From Chitinophaga ginsengisegetis (GTDB lineage Bacteria; Bacteroidota; Bacteroidia; Chitinophagales; Chitinophagaceae): a stretch of 64,000 nucleotides of DNA. Shown in pieces: positions 27,101-37,400 of the stretch. The DNA lies in the NCBI RefSeq assembly GCF_900168065.1, contig NZ_FUZZ01000002.1, forward strand, positions 682,001 through 746,000, given 5' to 3'. The position numbers were made by a program, and so were the translations under genes. The notes beneath the pieces are model-generated. The model ran no database searches. It was not told where the DNA came from and saw only the letters and a list, made by a program, of their open reading frames with translations. Position 1 is the first letter of the stretch; each line of letters opens with the position of its first letter.

Positions 27101-27304
27101 TACATCGGTATTGCCGGCATCCAGCCGGAAGTTTCCATCGGTGTCTGTTGAAGTACCTTTATTAGTGTTTTTGATCTGTACGCTCACACCAGGCAGGCTT
27201 TCACCTTTTTCACCTGTTACCTTACCGGTAATAATACCCGTTTGCGCGATGGAGGGTAAGGATATGGCACAGTACACCAATAGGATAGCGAGGAGTTTTT
27301 TCAT
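24110..27304 (-). CDS. SusC/RagA-type TonB-dependent transporter without STN domain
   Basis: The 1064 residues start with signal MKKLLAILLVYCAISLPSIAQ. A beta domain follows directly (GIITGKVTGEKGESLPGVSV, about 23-100), then VVTALGISRKERAVGYSV, the plug (LGSLAGKIAGVQVVGSSGA, ESVNVLKGPAASALYGLRG) and a barrel ending RSFGINLNISL. The LGIxRxERxxGYS segment is typical of the SusC class paired with SusD-like_2 proteins. The absence of STN and of neighbouring sigma/FecR genes implies constitutive or global control. It is divergent from 27430 with a 125-bp gap, where no perfect -7 box was seen. Confidence 0.95.
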   Translation of the reverse strand: MKKLLAILLVYCAISLPSIAQTGIITGKVTGEKGESLPGVSVQIKNTNKGTSTDTDGNFRLDAGNTDVILIFRLVGYLTTEVNTSGKSSITVTLKQDTRNLDQVVVTALGISRKERAVGYSVQEVKGSNLTLTKEQNVLGSLAGKIAGVQVVGSSGASMGGTQKIKLRGINSINGQEEPLIVVDGTPISNNNFAGRNGPDLGNLAQDVNPEDIESVNVLKGPAASALYGLRGQYGVILITTRQGGRKGNRKVAVDVNSAFSVEKAGNFMPLQNIYGAGSSQQFSTITVNGQSQLLASGTDESWGPKMDGTPVRQMYSFYPADPDYGKLTPFSPHPDNIKDYFVTGTTFNNNISMSGGGENTTFRLSFNHTDIKGIEPNTYLKRNNLGFNGSLNLTPKLTVSTSFNYANNKGQRPAQGYYQGSRNFYQWFERSLDMNRLKQYKYPDGTFYHWNHEDIDDPDFLKKPGSDWNNPYFEAYENLNHDTRDRFFGNVGLSYDVLPGLKVSGAVRGDMYTQSIDQRKAYGGRDINEYYEAKFENKEMNYEILAQYNKAFDKLSLNANVGGNLLTQRYNGIQGRTQGGLSVVNFYNLSASIDRPNVSNYLRRKEVRSAFAAVSLGYDNIYYLDATVRNDISSALPAGNNSYWYPSVSFSMVFSELLKWEPLSYGKVRLSFAKAGSDLDPYQIYESYILETPYKGRDDNTYLPMHLPTTLNNPGIRPSLGNSFETGLDLKVLNNRLGLAFTYYNQQNIDQVLSIPVSGAIGYENTIINAGKIQNKGVELSLNGTPVQTKFFNWNSTLNVSRNRSLVKELYPGINTLQLDVNTYSRVSVYLNADVNAAFGTLVGNAYRRDTKTGKILLDAANLPMFEENHNFGSVVPDFTGGWLNTFRIGRFDVSAMIDFQSGGQFFSWTKMLSVKSGQAEETAAINDKGKNVRDPLADGGGVKVNGISSVTGAEVTAYVDAKSYYRTVLGTSVYEEWLYDASYIKMRELRVGYTFTREVHKKMPFNSINVALIARNPFMIYQQAPKGLDPSELSTGRSAISWLETGQLATTRSFGINLNISL

Positions 27305-27429
27305 TGAATAGAGGTTAGATTTTGGTTAAGATATATTATACAAAATAGCGCATTAATCTCTTAATGTCAATAGCACGGGAAAGCTCACATCTCGCCATTT
27401 CTTCGTATTTTCAGTAAAAACAAATCGCT

Positions 27430-28197
27430 ATGGCAAAACAAACTGGGTTATTCCAATTCACCGGTAAGTTGGATAATGTGATCGGTTACCGGAGAAATGG
27501 GAGCTATTTTGTACGCACCATGCCGGTCACTGTAAAACAAACTGCCGCTACCCGGCAGGCATCCCGCAATTTCGGGATCGCCAGCAGGAAGGCAAAACTC
27601 ATCCGGCAGGCTATTACGCCTCAGCTGGAAATTAACTGCGACGGCTCCCTCGTGAACCGCCTCAACAAAGTATTGATCACCGCGGGGAAAGACCAGTGGA
27701 AACACCTCGAAGGCTTCCGGTTCAATAAACACACCGGGATCGATAAATTCTTCTGGCTGCAACCGGTGATGCAAAACGGTACATTAAAAATACCGGCTCA
27801 AACATTATCGCCGCAGGGCGCCATTACGCACCTGGAAATAACGGTGATGACTACACGCATCAGCTTCGTGGAACGGCGGATCATTAAACAGCATTCCACT
27901 ACCATAAAGGTGGATCTGAACGCCCCCTTCAATGGAGCAGAACTGAACGCATCCGTGCCCGGAAAAGGAACGCTGCTGGTAGTATTGCAGGTAACCGCCT
28001 GGAAAGGAACCGATCCTGTTGGAGACCGCCGCTTCATGGCCGCCGATATCATGTTCGTCGCTACACCGGCAACCAAAAAGGAAGCCGCAAAAAGGAAACA
28101 ACATATACCGGATGTCAGGAAAGTATTACCTTACAGACCCGCGAAAACACCAGGATCACCGGTAGTGCGCACCGCCAATAAGTGGCAACGGGAATGA
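27430..28197 (+). CDS. Conserved-looking Bacteroidota protein of unknown function
   Basis: The 255 residues have no signal peptide or TM segment. The opening FQFTGKLDNVIGYRRNGSYFVRT resembles the start of a group of Bacteroidota proteins (DUF6266-like, recognised only by pattern). Other features are a basic stretch (QASRNFGIASRKAKLIRQA), beta-type segments in the middle (GTLLVVLQVTAWKGTD) and a Lys/Arg-rich C-terminus (KKEAAKRKQHIPDVRKVLP). It could be structural or nucleic-acid associated; no function can be assigned. It stands alone, divergent from the SusC gene. Confidence 0.75.
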   Translation: MAKQTGLFQFTGKLDNVIGYRRNGSYFVRTMPVTVKQTAATRQASRNFGIASRKAKLIRQAITPQLEINCDGSLVNRLNKVLITAGKDQWKHLEGFRFNKHTGIDKFFWLQPVMQNGTLKIPAQTLSPQGAITHLEITVMTTRISFVERRIIKQHSTTIKVDLNAPFNGAELNASVPGKGTLLVVLQVTAWKGTDPVGDRRFMAADIMFVATPATKKEAAKRKQHIPDVRKVLPYRPAKTPGSPVVRTANKWQRE

Positions 28198-28552
28198 GTT
28201 CTCCCTCTGCGTAAAACAATCAACAAAATATCATCTCTAAAACCCCGGAGCCATCGCTCCCGTGAGTCGCCATGCGCCACGGTATCACATCAACAATAAA
28301 AAGCCATAAAAAACCAAAAGTCACCCGTTCAACGATCAATCATCTTCCAAAAAATCCCTCACAATCAAAAAAAATCAAAAAAAGCAATCCGTAAAATCAT
28401 CCTGATCCTGGTGAAGACAACCTCCGCTTCAAGTCCACCTCCCCTGCATGGATACTGTATGTCCTAAGCCACTGTACAGCGATTCCTAAGCCATTCCTGA
28501 GTAACTCATACGTATACACTTATTAATTCCACACTTTTCCGTAATTTAACGC
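28198..28552. other. Intergenic stretch without recognised features
   Basis: 355 bp rich in A runs (AATCAAAAAAAATCAAAAAAA around 28360-28380). A short GGAGC/GCTCC stem occurs near 28251 but has no T tract. No gene, repeat or promoter match is supported. Confidence 0.5.
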
Positions 28553-29401
28553 ATGCGTTATATCACCATCTATATACTCATGCTCCTGTCCTCCGTCACC
28601 ACGCTGGCACAAACCGTTGCCCCGGTGGCACTCGGCGCCCTGTCTACCGACAAAATCAGAGAAGCCTCCGGCATCGCCTCCAGCACCACCCTGAAAGGCT
28701 GCTACTGGACACACAACGACAGCGGCAATAAACCCGAAGTATACCTGCTCAACAGTAAAGCAGCGCTGATCAGCACTGTGAAACTCACCGGCGCAGGGAA
28801 CCGCGACTGGGAAGATATTGCGGAAGGTATCGGACCGGAAAAAGGCAAGCAGTATGTATACGTGGGTGATATCGGCGATAACTCCGGCGAACGGGATCAT
28901 ATCCGCATTTACCGCTTCCAGGAGCCGGATAAACTCCCCGCTGCACACCTGGAAATAACCCCTGATGTGCTCAAACTCCACTACCCCAACAGCCCCCGCG
29001 ATGCAGAGTCGCTCATGATTGATCCCATCAGCAAACAAATCTATATCCTCAGCAAAAGAGAAAAAGAAATAAGCCTGTATAAAACCGACCAGCTGTTCTT
29101 CAAAGACGGCGATAAAGCCACCCTGGAGAAATTAATAAAACTCCCCTACACCTGGGTCACCTCCGGCGATATTTCCAAAGACGGACACCACATCGTGATT
29201 AAAACCCTCACCACCGTTTACTACTGGCACCGCAATACCAACGAAAGCGTGGAACAGGCCATGTCAAAACCTGCAAAAGAACTCCCCTACGTAATCGAAA
29301 AACAAGGTGAAGGCATCACCATCCTGCCAGACAATAGCGGCTATGTTACCATCAGCGAAGGAAAACACGCTCCCCTCAATTTTTATAAATGGAAATTCTG
29401 A
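28553..29401 (+). CDS. Secreted beta-propeller-like protein of unknown function
   Basis: The 282 residues carry a signal peptide (MRYITIYILMLLSSVTTLAQ). The body has repeated strand-turn units: EASGIASSTTLKGCYWTHN, DSGNKPEVYLLNS, NRDWEDIAEGIGPEKGKQY, VGDIGDNSGERDHIRIYRF, AESLMIDPISKQIYILSKR and EGITILPDNSGYVTISEGK. The TxNDSG, DWED and GDIGDN motifs resemble phytase-like or SdiA-regulated-like propellers that may bind calcium. Likely periplasmic or outer-surface. The catalytic role is unproven, so I give no enzyme name. Alone between an unknown gene and an FAD oxidoreductase. Confidence 0.8.
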   Translation: MRYITIYILMLLSSVTTLAQTVAPVALGALSTDKIREASGIASSTTLKGCYWTHNDSGNKPEVYLLNSKAALISTVKLTGAGNRDWEDIAEGIGPEKGKQYVYVGDIGDNSGERDHIRIYRFQEPDKLPAAHLEITPDVLKLHYPNSPRDAESLMIDPISKQIYILSKREKEISLYKTDQLFFKDGDKATLEKLIKLPYTWVTSGDISKDGHHIVIKTLTTVYYWHRNTNESVEQAMSKPAKELPYVIEKQGEGITILPDNSGYVTISEGKHAPLNFYKWKF

Positions 29402-29690
29402 ACCGCTAACCTTTATTGCTGCCGTCGCATTTCAGTAACATCGTCTATACTTGTATAGTGCGGGCAGCCTTCATTATCTGCTGCTAACCCATATTTATAT
29501 ACACCCTCAAAAAAACAGGTAATTCCCTTGCCCGGAAATACCTGGAGTAAAACCATTTTTCTACTATGCCACTGACTAACAGCTTCCACCATTTTTTTGC
29601 CCGGGGAATGCCTCTCCGGCAGGCCGTTTCCAACAGTTAATTGCACAACAGCTCACCTCAGAACCATTTATTCAATAACCTCATTCGCTC

Positions 29691-31292
29691 ATGCAAAAGA
29701 AAGCTATCATCATTGGCGCCGGCCCTGCAGGGCTCACTGCCGCCTATGAACTACTACAGCGCACCAGTATCACCCCTATTGTACTGGAGAAAAGCACAGA
29801 TATCGGCGGGATCTCCAAAACTGTAAACTATAAAGGCAACCGTATCGATATCGGAGGCCACCGCTTCTTCTCCAAATCAGACCGCGTAATGGACTGGTGG
29901 ATGAACATGATGCCGCTGGATAAAGAAGCCGCAGAAATATTCTCTATCAGCTACCAGCAAAAAACAAAAGAAATAAAAGCTACCCGCAACAACAATAACA
30001 CGGATACCCTCGTAGCGCCCGATCCCGACCTCATCATGCTGGTGAGAAAACGCCTGTCGCGCATCTACTTCCTGCACAAATTCTTTACCTACCCCATTCA
30101 GCTATCGGTAGATACCCTCCGCAAACTGGGCTTCTCCACTACCATTAGTATTATGGTGTCGTACCTGTGGGCGCAGATCTTCCCCAGGAAAAATGAAAAG
30201 TCGCTGGAAGACTTCATGGTAAACCGTTTTGGACTTACCCTTTACCACCTCTTCTTCAAAGACTATACAGAAAAAGTATGGGGCGTTTCCTGTAAAGCCA
30301 TTTCTGCAGAATGGGGCGCACAAAGGATCAAAGGCATCTCTATCGGTAAAGCTATTTCACACGCGGTAAAATCCGCCATCGAAGCAGGGAAGCCAAAAGA
30401 CCTCAAACAAAAAAATGTGGAAACCAGCCTGATCGAACAATTCCTGTACCCTAAACACGGCCCCGGCCAGCTATGGGAAGAAGTAGCCCACCAGGTAATC
30501 AACAAAGGCGGCACCATATTAATGCAACACGATGTAAAAAAGATCCATACCTCCGGTAATCAAATCACCGCCATCGAAGCGCTGGACCGCACCACCGGCG
30601 AAGTAGTGCTGCTGGAAGGCGACTACTTCTTCTCTACCATGCCCATCAAAGAACTGGTAGCCGACCTGGAAGCAAATGTACCGGGCAATGTCCGGGAAAT
30701 CGCCGCCGGACTGCATTACCGCGACTTTATCACCATCGGCATCTTACTAAAAAGCCTCAGCTTCGAAGATAAAAAAACCGGTGAACACAAACCACTGGAA
30801 CTGAAAGACACCTGGATCTACATCCAGGAAAAAGATGTGAAAGTAGGACGACTGCAACTATTCAATAACTGGAGCCCCTACATGGTGAAAGACCCCGGCA
30901 CTACCTGGGTGGGCATGGAATACTTCTGCAATAAAGGAGATGATTTCTGGGAACTGACAGATGAACAAATCCGGCAAACCGCCATCACGGAACTCTGTAA
31001 AATAGGACTGGCGCAACAAGCAGATGTGCTGGACGCCACCGTGCTCAGAATGGAAAAAACATACCCCGCCTATTGGGGCACCTATGCCCGCTTTGAAGAA
31101 CTGAAAAGCTATATAGATACCTTCGAAAACCTGTTCCTGGTTGGCCGTAACGGTATGCACAAATACAATAACTCCGATCACTCTATGCTCACCGCAATGG
31201 TAGCGGTAGATAATATCGCCAACGGCATCGTTACCAAATCAAATATCTGGTCTATCAACACAGAACAGGAATATCATGAAGAGAAAAAATAA
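29691..31292 (+). CDS. FAD/NAD(P)-binding oxidoreductase, UDP-galactopyranose-mutase-like
   Basis: Cytosolic flavoprotein of 533 residues. An N-terminal dinucleotide-binding motif IIGAGPAGLTAAYELL (about 6-21), VLEKSTDIGGISKTV and RIDIGGHRFFSKSDRV match the amine oxidase/protoporphyrinogen oxidase-like superfamily. This variant is often found with sugar-nucleotide or polysaccharide genes and called UDP-galactopyranose mutase-like. The C-terminal FAD-contact region is GRNGMHKYNNSDHSML (about 486-501). The substrate is unknown. A single gene, closed by a strong hairpin at 31296-31346. Confidence 0.85.
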   Translation: MQKKAIIIGAGPAGLTAAYELLQRTSITPIVLEKSTDIGGISKTVNYKGNRIDIGGHRFFSKSDRVMDWWMNMMPLDKEAAEIFSISYQQKTKEIKATRNNNNTDTLVAPDPDLIMLVRKRLSRIYFLHKFFTYPIQLSVDTLRKLGFSTTISIMVSYLWAQIFPRKNEKSLEDFMVNRFGLTLYHLFFKDYTEKVWGVSCKAISAEWGAQRIKGISIGKAISHAVKSAIEAGKPKDLKQKNVETSLIEQFLYPKHGPGQLWEEVAHQVINKGGTILMQHDVKKIHTSGNQITAIEALDRTTGEVVLLEGDYFFSTMPIKELVADLEANVPGNVREIAAGLHYRDFITIGILLKSLSFEDKKTGEHKPLELKDTWIYIQEKDVKVGRLQLFNNWSPYMVKDPGTTWVGMEYFCNKGDDFWELTDEQIRQTAITELCKIGLAQQADVLDATVLRMEKTYPAYWGTYARFEELKSYIDTFENLFLVGRNGMHKYNNSDHSMLTAMVAVDNIANGIVTKSNIWSINTEQEYHEEKK

Positions 31293-31295
31293 AAA

Positions 31296-31346
31296 ATCCG
31301 CAGACTTTGTTCCTGGAAACTATCTCCGGGAACAAAGTCTGCGGAT
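31296..31346. terminator. 18-bp hairpin between convergent genes
   Basis: ATCCGCAGACTTTGTTCC (31296-31313) pairs exactly with 31329-31346. A-rich sequence precedes it and TAAAATC follows, so it can serve both the FAD oxidoreductase gene and the fucosidase operon arriving from the right. Confidence 0.85.
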
Positions 31347-31357
31347 AAAATCAATGG

Positions 31358-32755
31358 TTACCGTTTCTCGTTATACACGCCAAACTCTGCAATCGCGGGC
31401 GTTTCAGTGTAATCGTCTATCAGTATCCTCACTTTATTACCCCATACACGCGGAAAACGGTGAATCCTCACACGCCCCGCATTCTCCCCTGCTGATGGCA
31501 GTGGCTTCCACTCCCCGTTCTCATTATACTCCAGCCTGTATTGTTTAATACGCGCTTTGTCTTCTGTAATCACAATCATGTTAAAACCCTGCTGTTTGTC
31601 AAATTCCACTTCAAACCAGGGCTGCTTTACCGCGCGGTTCGACTGCCACGTACTTCTGAAACTATCATCGTTCGCAAAATCCATGATGTTCATATCGCTG
31701 CTCCAGCTGGAATTGGCCGCCTGGTGTTTGGCAATGTTGGGAGAAATAATGGGAGATGCATACGCAGGTAATGCCGCTACCGGTCCGTCGTTCTTCCACT
31801 GTTTTCCTACCTGCTTTAATGCTTCCAGCGCATTGTTGTCGATTAAGCCATCCCGGTTAGGCGCTACATTTAAAATAAAATTACACCACGCTTTACCAAA
31901 AGGAACGATGTTTTCATTTACCAACTGGTCCACGCTCTTCACCGGTGTAGCAGGGAAATCAGCTTTCCAGAACCACGCCGTGTTAATAGGCAAACAGGAT
32001 AACGCCGGCAAGCGGTTGTTATCAGTAGAGATATGCTGACCAGCACCCTGCTCATACGATTTGATATCTGTATAAAACAACGCCTCCGCAGGATACTTCG
32101 CAGCGTTCAGATCCATCACCAGGCACTTAGGCTGCAGTCTTTTGATGAGGCCATAAATTTCCTCAAATGGAACATCATCGTAGGAAATCCTCGACCACGG
32201 CGCGTCCCAGCCATCAATGATCAACGCGGTAATTTCGCCGTAGTTGGTGAGCAACTCGGTGAGCTGCGCCTTGATCATCTTAATATGTTCTTTTGTAATT
32301 TGCCCCGGCCTGATTTTATGATGCGTATCCAGGATAGAATAGTACAACATCACTTTCAGTCCTTTCGCACGGAAAGCAGTGGTGTATTCCTTTACCACAT
32401 CTCTTTTCAACGGACTGTTCATCACATTATAAGGAGTGGTTTTGGTATCCCAGATGGCAAAACCGCTGTGATGCTTAGTGGTTAAACAACCATAAGACAT
32501 GTTTGCTGATTTGGCCGCCGCCGCCCATTGATTACAATCCAGTTTCTTCGGATTAAAAATCGCCGGGGATGCTTCCGGATCGGCCCAGTCATCATCCATA
32601 AAAGTAGGAATATTGAAATGGATGAACATACCGAAACGCAGATCCACAAACTGCTGCTGCAACGCAGGCAGCGACGGTGTTTGCTGGGCGCCGGCCCGCC
32701 CCGTCACGAGTAACAGTACCGCCGCCAGAAGGCTGATAACCTGATTCTTTTTCAC
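31358..32755 (-). CDS. Exported GH29-type alpha-L-fucosidase
   Basis: Removes terminal alpha-L-fucose from glycans. The 465 residues start at a GTG with a signal peptide (MKKNQVISLLAAVLLLVTGRAGAQ). The GH29 barrel is seen as DLRFGMFIHFNIPTF (38-52), NMSYGCLTTKHHSGFAIWD (about 85-103), and LKVMLYYSILDTHH. The likely nucleophile is Asp181 in ALIIDGWD. After about residue 350 a discoidin/CBM32-like domain follows (WFEVEFDKQQGFNMIVITE). It lies 37 bp downstream of a regulated SusCD pair, so uptake of a fucosylated glycan is the likely job of this locus. The exact linkage cannot be read from sequence. Confidence 0.9.
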   Translation of the reverse strand: MKKNQVISLLAAVLLLVTGRAGAQQTPSLPALQQQFVDLRFGMFIHFNIPTFMDDDWADPEASPAIFNPKKLDCNQWAAAAKSANMSYGCLTTKHHSGFAIWDTKTTPYNVMNSPLKRDVVKEYTTAFRAKGLKVMLYYSILDTHHKIRPGQITKEHIKMIKAQLTELLTNYGEITALIIDGWDAPWSRISYDDVPFEEIYGLIKRLQPKCLVMDLNAAKYPAEALFYTDIKSYEQGAGQHISTDNNRLPALSCLPINTAWFWKADFPATPVKSVDQLVNENIVPFGKAWCNFILNVAPNRDGLIDNNALEALKQVGKQWKNDGPVAALPAYASPIISPNIAKHQAANSSWSSDMNIMDFANDDSFRSTWQSNRAVKQPWFEVEFDKQQGFNMIVITEDKARIKQYRLEYNENGEWKPLPSAGENAGRVRIHRFPRVWGNKVRILIDDYTETPAIAEFGVYNEKR

Positions 32756-32792
32756 AAGCTAATGAGTTAAAATATAAAAGAATAAAACGTAC

Positions 32793-34418
32793 TTACTTCC
32801 ATTCAGGTTGTTGCACCAATTTGCGGCCCTGATCCAGTATGCCCTGTGGTATAGGCCATACATAAAATTTATCCGTAGTGAAATGCCTGTCTTCCAGCTT
32901 TGTTTTAGGATACTTATTGGTTTTACCACCGGTAGCAGGAATATCTGTTAGCCCGGCAGACGCATCTATCGTATAAATAGGTCCGTTCAATACCTGCTGC
33001 CCAATTCTCCAGCGCAAAATATCGAAGTAGCGGTGTCCTTCACCAGCCAGCTCTATCCGGCGCTCATGACGGATAAAAGTACGCAGCGTTTCCTTGCTCA
33101 TACTCCACCCGTTGAGCGCGAAAGTGGCGGCTACATCGGGCATACCGGCACGACGCCTGATTTCATTCAGCGCATTAATAATATCTGCAGATGGTCCGGA
33201 GGTTTCATTCGCAGCTTCTGCATACGTAAGCAGCACTTCTGCATACCGGAGGATCTTCCAGTCGTTGCCGCCATTATCGCGGGACTCCAGCTCTGTTTTA
33301 TCGAAGATCTTCTTAAACGCATAACCCGTATAGGTGGCTTTATCGCCGCCTATTTTATCCAGCGCACTGTTAATAGGATCGTACATTTTATCATTTGCCA
33401 GCGTGCTGCCGGGATAATAAATAGTGGCGTTTAAACGCGGGTCGCGGTTCTTCCACGGTGCATGTGCATCATACGCAGGATCTTTGGTATAAGGATAATA
33501 ACCGGCAGCGCTTTCATAATCATCTACCAGCGAAGGCAAAGGATTCAGGTAAAGCGTACCTCCTGAAACAGAGTTCACACCGGCAATATCACGCAAGCCA
33601 TTCGGGCGTAACTCCTTTACATGGATATAGCTGATCATGCTTTCGGAGGAATAATCTCCTTCCTGCTGAAACAGGTTATAATAATCCGGGTACAGGGAAT
33701 ACACTTTGCTGTCGATCACTTTCTTTGCTTCAGTGGCAGCACCTGCATAGTCGCCGGTATATAAAAGCACACGGGCTTTCAGTCCCCAGGCGGCGCCTTG
33801 TGTAAAGCGTCCCTTATCGTCGCCGGTATAAGATGGCGGTAAATCCGGTGCAGCTTCATCCAGCCATTTGATCGCCTGCGCAATCACCAGGGCTTTCTTG
33901 TCCTGCGGCACATCCGACTCAGCAGGAGTAGCAAATACTTTCGTCACCAGGGGCACATCCCTGAAAAGCGTAGCCATTATAAAATAACGGTATGCCAGCG
34001 ATACCTTTACTTCTGCCTTTAATCTTTTCTTTAATCCTTCATTCATATCAGGCACTTTATCCACATGATCAAGGAATTCGAGGCAATGTCTTACCTGGTC
34101 GTATTTCCATTCGTCGCCCAGATTACCGGTAGTGGCTACAAACGTGCTGTTGCCAATCAGCTGCGCATTGCGAAGGGTATTACCCCAGGAAGCTGTTTTG
34201 GAAAAAGCGTTGTCGCTCATTCCTTCATAGCAAACAAAAAAGTCGGCGGAAGGGAGGAATTCATATACCCTGGAGGCAAATTTTACTGCATCCGATTCGG
34301 TGGTCCAGTAGGTGTCATCAGAGTATTGATCCAGCGGCGCACGGTCCAGGAAGTTTTTAGAGCAGGCCGCCAGAAGGCTGCAGGCGCATAATATAGTGAT
34401 GATGTGTAGTCGTTTCAT
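32793..34418 (-). CDS. SusD/RagB-like outer-membrane lipoprotein
   Basis: ATG 34418 is chosen since it starts a lipoprotein signal (MKRLHIITILCACSLLAAC); the frame extends to 34448 but that would overlap the susC stop. About 541 residues with SusD hallmarks: NFLDRAPLDQYSDDTYWTT, RYFIMATLFRDVPLVTKVF, WGLKARVLLYTGDYAGAAT, EVLLTYAEAANETSG, RRRAGMP, RHERRIELAGEGHRYFDIL and VWPIPQGILDQ at the end. Surface glycan-binding partner of the SusC gene 29 bp upstream, serving the GH29 fucosidase locus. Confidence 0.95.
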   Translation of the reverse strand: MKRLHIITILCACSLLAACSKNFLDRAPLDQYSDDTYWTTESDAVKFASRVYEFLPSADFFVCYEGMSDNAFSKTASWGNTLRNAQLIGNSTFVATTGNLGDEWKYDQVRHCLEFLDHVDKVPDMNEGLKKRLKAEVKVSLAYRYFIMATLFRDVPLVTKVFATPAESDVPQDKKALVIAQAIKWLDEAAPDLPPSYTGDDKGRFTQGAAWGLKARVLLYTGDYAGAATEAKKVIDSKVYSLYPDYYNLFQQEGDYSSESMISYIHVKELRPNGLRDIAGVNSVSGGTLYLNPLPSLVDDYESAAGYYPYTKDPAYDAHAPWKNRDPRLNATIYYPGSTLANDKMYDPINSALDKIGGDKATYTGYAFKKIFDKTELESRDNGGNDWKILRYAEVLLTYAEAANETSGPSADIINALNEIRRRAGMPDVAATFALNGWSMSKETLRTFIRHERRIELAGEGHRYFDILRWRIGQQVLNGPIYTIDASAGLTDIPATGGKTNKYPKTKLEDRHFTTDKFYVWPIPQGILDQGRKLVQQPEWK

Positions 34419-34447
34419 GTTGTTGTTGTTTTGCAGTGAGAGCGTCA

Positions 34448-37400
34448 TCAGAATTTCAGGTTCAAACCAAAGGTGTAAGTCTTCATTTGCGGGAAGTTCA
34501 CACCCGACTGCCAGTTGTCGATTTCCGGGTCAAAGTTTTTCGGGAAACGTTTCGACTTCAGCGTCAGCACATTTTCCATCATGAAATAAAAACGGAGCTG
34601 ACCAATCTTCGCGCGCTGCAAAATATTGTTGGGCACATTATATCCCAGTTGCAGGTTCTTCAAACGCACATATTTTGAATCATACAGCCACCAGTCGGAA
34701 AAGTCGTAGTTCACGCTCAGATCCTGCCGCATCAGGGGATAGCGGGCGCCTTTATTTTGCGGCGTCCAGGAGTCCATCAGATCGGTGGTAAAGGAACCGC
34801 CGTAGTTAAACGGACTTACGGCATAACCGGTGAGATACGTTTTATTTTTCAACACGCCCTGGAATAACATGCTCAGGTCAAACTGCTTCCAGGAAAAATT
34901 AGCATTCACGCCAAACATCAGGTGCGGGTCTGCATCGCCCAGTATTACACGGTCTTCCGGGGTAATTTGCCCGTCGCCGTTGGTATCCTGGTACTTGATG
35001 TCGCCGGCTTTATTTTGCGGCTTATAGGCAGGCGATGCCTTCACTTCTTCATCCGACTGATACAAGCCAAGCGCTTTATAACCATACCACGTCCACCGTG
35101 ATTGGCCTACCATTACGGGGTTTTCCTGTAATACATCCGGCGTGCCGCCCAGGTCGAGGATCTTGTTACGGGAATCATAGATATTCACCATCACGCCATA
35201 CTTCAGCTTATTATCGCGGTTCTGGTAGCCGGCAGATACTTCCCATCCCCAGTTGCTCATGCGGCCCAGGTTCATTACGGGCGCATCGCGGCCAAAGGTG
35301 GATGGCACACTGGGCGTTAATAAAATCCCGGTGGTCTTCTCTTTAAAAACATCAGCGGTGAGGGTAAATTTCTCATCAAAAAATCCTGCGTCCACACCAA
35401 TGTTGCCGGTTACTTTTTCTTCCCAGGTAAGATCCGGGTTAGCGGTGTTGTTATAGTAAGTAGTAGTTTGCGCTTTATCGTTGAAATAAGAAGCGCCGGT
35501 ACCAATTAAACTGGCCCAGGAATAAATACCACGTGTATCCGTTCCCGTTGCATTCTGATTACCTACCTTACCGTATGAGCCACGCAGCTTCAGGTTGCTC
35601 ACAATGTCAGATCCTTTCAGGAAGTCTTCTTCCGAAATTCTCCATCCGGCAGAAACAGAAGGGAAGAATCCCCAGCGGTTATTTTTGAAACGGGAAGATC
35701 CGTCGTACCGCCCGTTTACTTCCAGCAGGTAGCGGTCTTTAAAGCTGTAAGACAACCGTCCGAACATCGACTGGATCGCCCATTCATAGGCGCCTCCGCC
35801 GGTAGACCAATAGTCTTTTTTTACACTGCCGCCGTTGATCACATGAATATCATTATTCAGAAAATCCTGGCGACCCAGGGAGTAAGAGTCGTACTTCATG
35901 CTCTCCTGGCTATATCCCAGCAGGGCTTTAAAGTCGTGCTGCTTCACCTGTAAGCCGTAATTCAGCGTACCAATAAACGTTTGGTTAATAGCCGTATTAT
36001 AATCGTCGTTCAACGAGTTGGGCGACTGCTGCGTAGTAACGAGGTTTTCCTCATCATCATACAGCTTATAGGTAGCCCTGAAAATTTTATGCTTGATATC
36101 GCGGCTGTTGTAGGAATACTGTCCTTTTACCGACAGGTTTTTCGTAATGCCGTAATCCAGCGTCAGGTTGGTATTAAAGTAATTGTCTTTGTAATTTTCA
36201 AACCCGCCGTGATTGATAATAGCCACCGGCTGGGAGCCGCCACGGTAGCTTCTGTCGCGCCCCTGTGGTGTATAGGCCCATTCCGTAGGGTTGAGGATAT
36301 ATGCCCAGTGCATGGCGGTAGTATAAATACCGGCGCCCGCAAAGCTTTTAGGCGCATTCATATACACGGTATTGATCCCGAACTTCAGGTTATCCAATAT
36401 CTGTGTATTGATATTTACGCGTGAGGTAAAGCGCTCGTTCATCACGCCCTGTACCAGTCCTTCCTGTTTCAGGTATCCGAGTGATACAAAGTAATCGGTA
36501 TTTTTTGTTCCTCCGGAGACGCCAACGTTATGTTGCATCTGGAGTGCGTTCTCTTTGAAGATGGCGCTGATCCAGTCGGTACTGGGCAATTCACCGCTGG
36601 CGTATTTCTGGATATCGGCGTCAGAAAAACGCACGGTGGCATCGGGATTATCGTTCAGCTGTGATTCATTCCATTTGCGCATAAAGGATACTGCGTCTAC
36701 CAGTTTTGGGAGATAGGTAGGCTGCTGTATACCTGCGTAAGCATCGTAAGCGAGCGAAGGCTTGCTGTTCAGTTTACCTTTGCGGGTAGTAACCAGTATT
36801 ACCCCGCCGGAAGCGCGTGCCCCATAAATAGCAGTGGCAGACGCATCTTTCAGGATACTGATGTTATCAATGTCCTGCGGGTTTACTGTTTCCAGCTGAC
36901 CGGCCACGCCATCTATCAGTACCAGGACGGGGTTGCTGGATAAAGTGCTGATACCGCGGATATTCAGTTTGTTGTTGTTGGTGCCGGGCATACCATCGGT
37001 TTGCTGGATGAACAGGCCGGGTACTTGTCCCTGTAAGGCGTTTACTACGTTTGGCACCGGCCTTTCCGCTACTGCGGCGCCTTTTACAGAGGCTACCGCG
37101 CTGGTAAGACTGGCCTTTTTCTGGGAGCCATAACCTACTACTACAATTTCACCGAGCTTTTTGGTGTCTTCCGTGAGTACAATACGGAGCTGGGTGTCCT
37201 TACCGCTAGCTATCTCCTGGGTATTATATCCCATAAAAGATACGATGAGCACCGCGTTTTCAGGGATGCCCTTCAGCACGTATTCTCCTTTTTCATCGGT
37301 AACCGCTGCCATGGAAGCATCTTTTACACGAACAGATACACCGGGCAGGGGTTCATCTTTTTCATTCACCACCTTCCCGCGGATGTCTTTGTACATCAGG

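Noticed and set aside
29413..29646. 77-codon minus-strand frame between the propeller-like protein and the FAD oxidoreductase
   Set aside because: No domain or signal; typical chance frame. The region also has a short CTATAC-TT-GTATAG palindrome that I could not link to a function.
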